This document shows, piece after piece, positions 6,095 to 6,352 of a stretch of DNA of 6,352 bases (its first letter is position 1; each line of letters begins with the position of its first letter). The DNA comes from Opitutaceae bacterium (GTDB lineage Bacteria; Verrucomicrobiota; Verrucomicrobiae; Opitutales; Opitutaceae). The stretch covers positions 1 to 6,352 of the forward strand of contig JAISAX010000954.1 of the NCBI GenBank assembly GCA_031266495.1, in the 5' to 3' direction. Both the position numbers and the translations under genes were made by a program. The notes beneath the pieces are model-generated. The model had not been told where the DNA came from. It saw nothing but the letters and a program-made list of their open reading frames with translations, and did not search any database.

Positions 6095-6352
6095 TCACGG
6101 GCAAGTGTCGTCGGGCGTGGCCTGGGCTATGGCGGCGCGGGCGTCATTGATCAGCCGGGAGAAAAAAATCTCGCCGGTCTTTTCACCGTGTTCGCATTCC
6201 TTCACGAAGCGGCGGGCGACCGAAAGCAGGCGCGGAGCGGCGACCAGCAAGGGGCGGGCACGTTGCCACTCGGCGATGCGTTCCTGGCAATCGGGATCGG
6301 GTTCTTCGCTGCTCTTCTCCTGCCAATTCTCAAGGAACTGGTCGCCTATGCC
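6095..6352 (-). CDS. C-terminal part of a small phage-like hypothetical protein
   Basis: The frame is open from the right edge to TGA at 6095-6097, giving the last 85 residues. The visible part is hydrophilic and helical: WQEKSSEEPDPDCQERIAEW, then ARPLLVAAPRLLSVARRFV, then INDARAAIAQATPDDTCP. The 'LLxAAPxLL ... ARAAIAxA' pattern is typical of short proteins of unknown function found widely in phages, prophages and plasmids (LIAAAPELLEAL-type). This suggests accessory DNA at the right end of the window. The start and N-terminus lie outside. No catalytic motif is visible, so no function can be proposed. Confidence 0.7.
   Translation of the reverse strand, partial: GIGDQFLENWQEKSSEEPDPDCQERIAEWQRARPLLVAAPRLLSVARRFVKECEHGEKTGEIFFSRLINDARAAIAQATPDDTCP

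Overview
The window reads as chromosomal DNA of a GC-rich, free-living bacterium, most likely a Verrucomicrobiota member of the Opitutaceae type. That call is an inference. It rests on the combination of a PEP-CTERM protein with an autotransporter-associated beta-strand repeat, an H-X9-DG prepilin-like protein, a GH71/GH99-like secreted hydrolase, strong C preference at third codon positions, and weak or absent Shine-Dalgarno sites. All recognised genes lie on the minus strand and are transcribed from right to left.

From right to left: (i) 6352-5816 holds two small accessory genes. The first is cut by the window edge and resembles the short 'LLxAAPxLL...ARAAIAxA' proteins common in phages and other mobile DNA. 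The second encodes a convincing small protein whose reading frame does not connect to its ATG, as if one AACC repeat unit (or one base) had been lost. (ii) 5815-4905 is about 0.9 kb without a credible gene. It holds a (TG)10 microsatellite, an AT-richer segment with two inverted repeats that probably includes the promoter of the next gene, and a REP-like element made of two tandem hairpin pairs. (iii) 4904-3345 is a secreted PEP-CTERM surface protein. (iv) 3284-2487 is a type II secretion/type IV pilin-like protein with an H-X9-DG motif. (v) 2388-1 is a large secreted GH71/GH99-like glycoside hydrolase that continues beyond the left edge.

Genes iii to v are co-oriented with gaps of 60 and 98 bp. 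All three carry export or membrane-targeting signals, so they look like a cell-surface polysaccharide cassette: an anchored matrix protein, a pseudopilin, and a large secreted enzyme. Whether they share one transcript cannot be read from the sequence.

A theme of the window is slippage-prone repeats at gene 5' ends: C9, C7 and C8 runs plus an 11-bp tandem repeat in the pilin leader, (CCCCT)5 ahead of the hydrolase, a C10 run inside the hydrolase, a 15-bp duplication in the PEP-CTERM signal peptide, and the AACC repeat in the broken small gene. This raises the possibility of phase or length variation of surface genes, which is untested.
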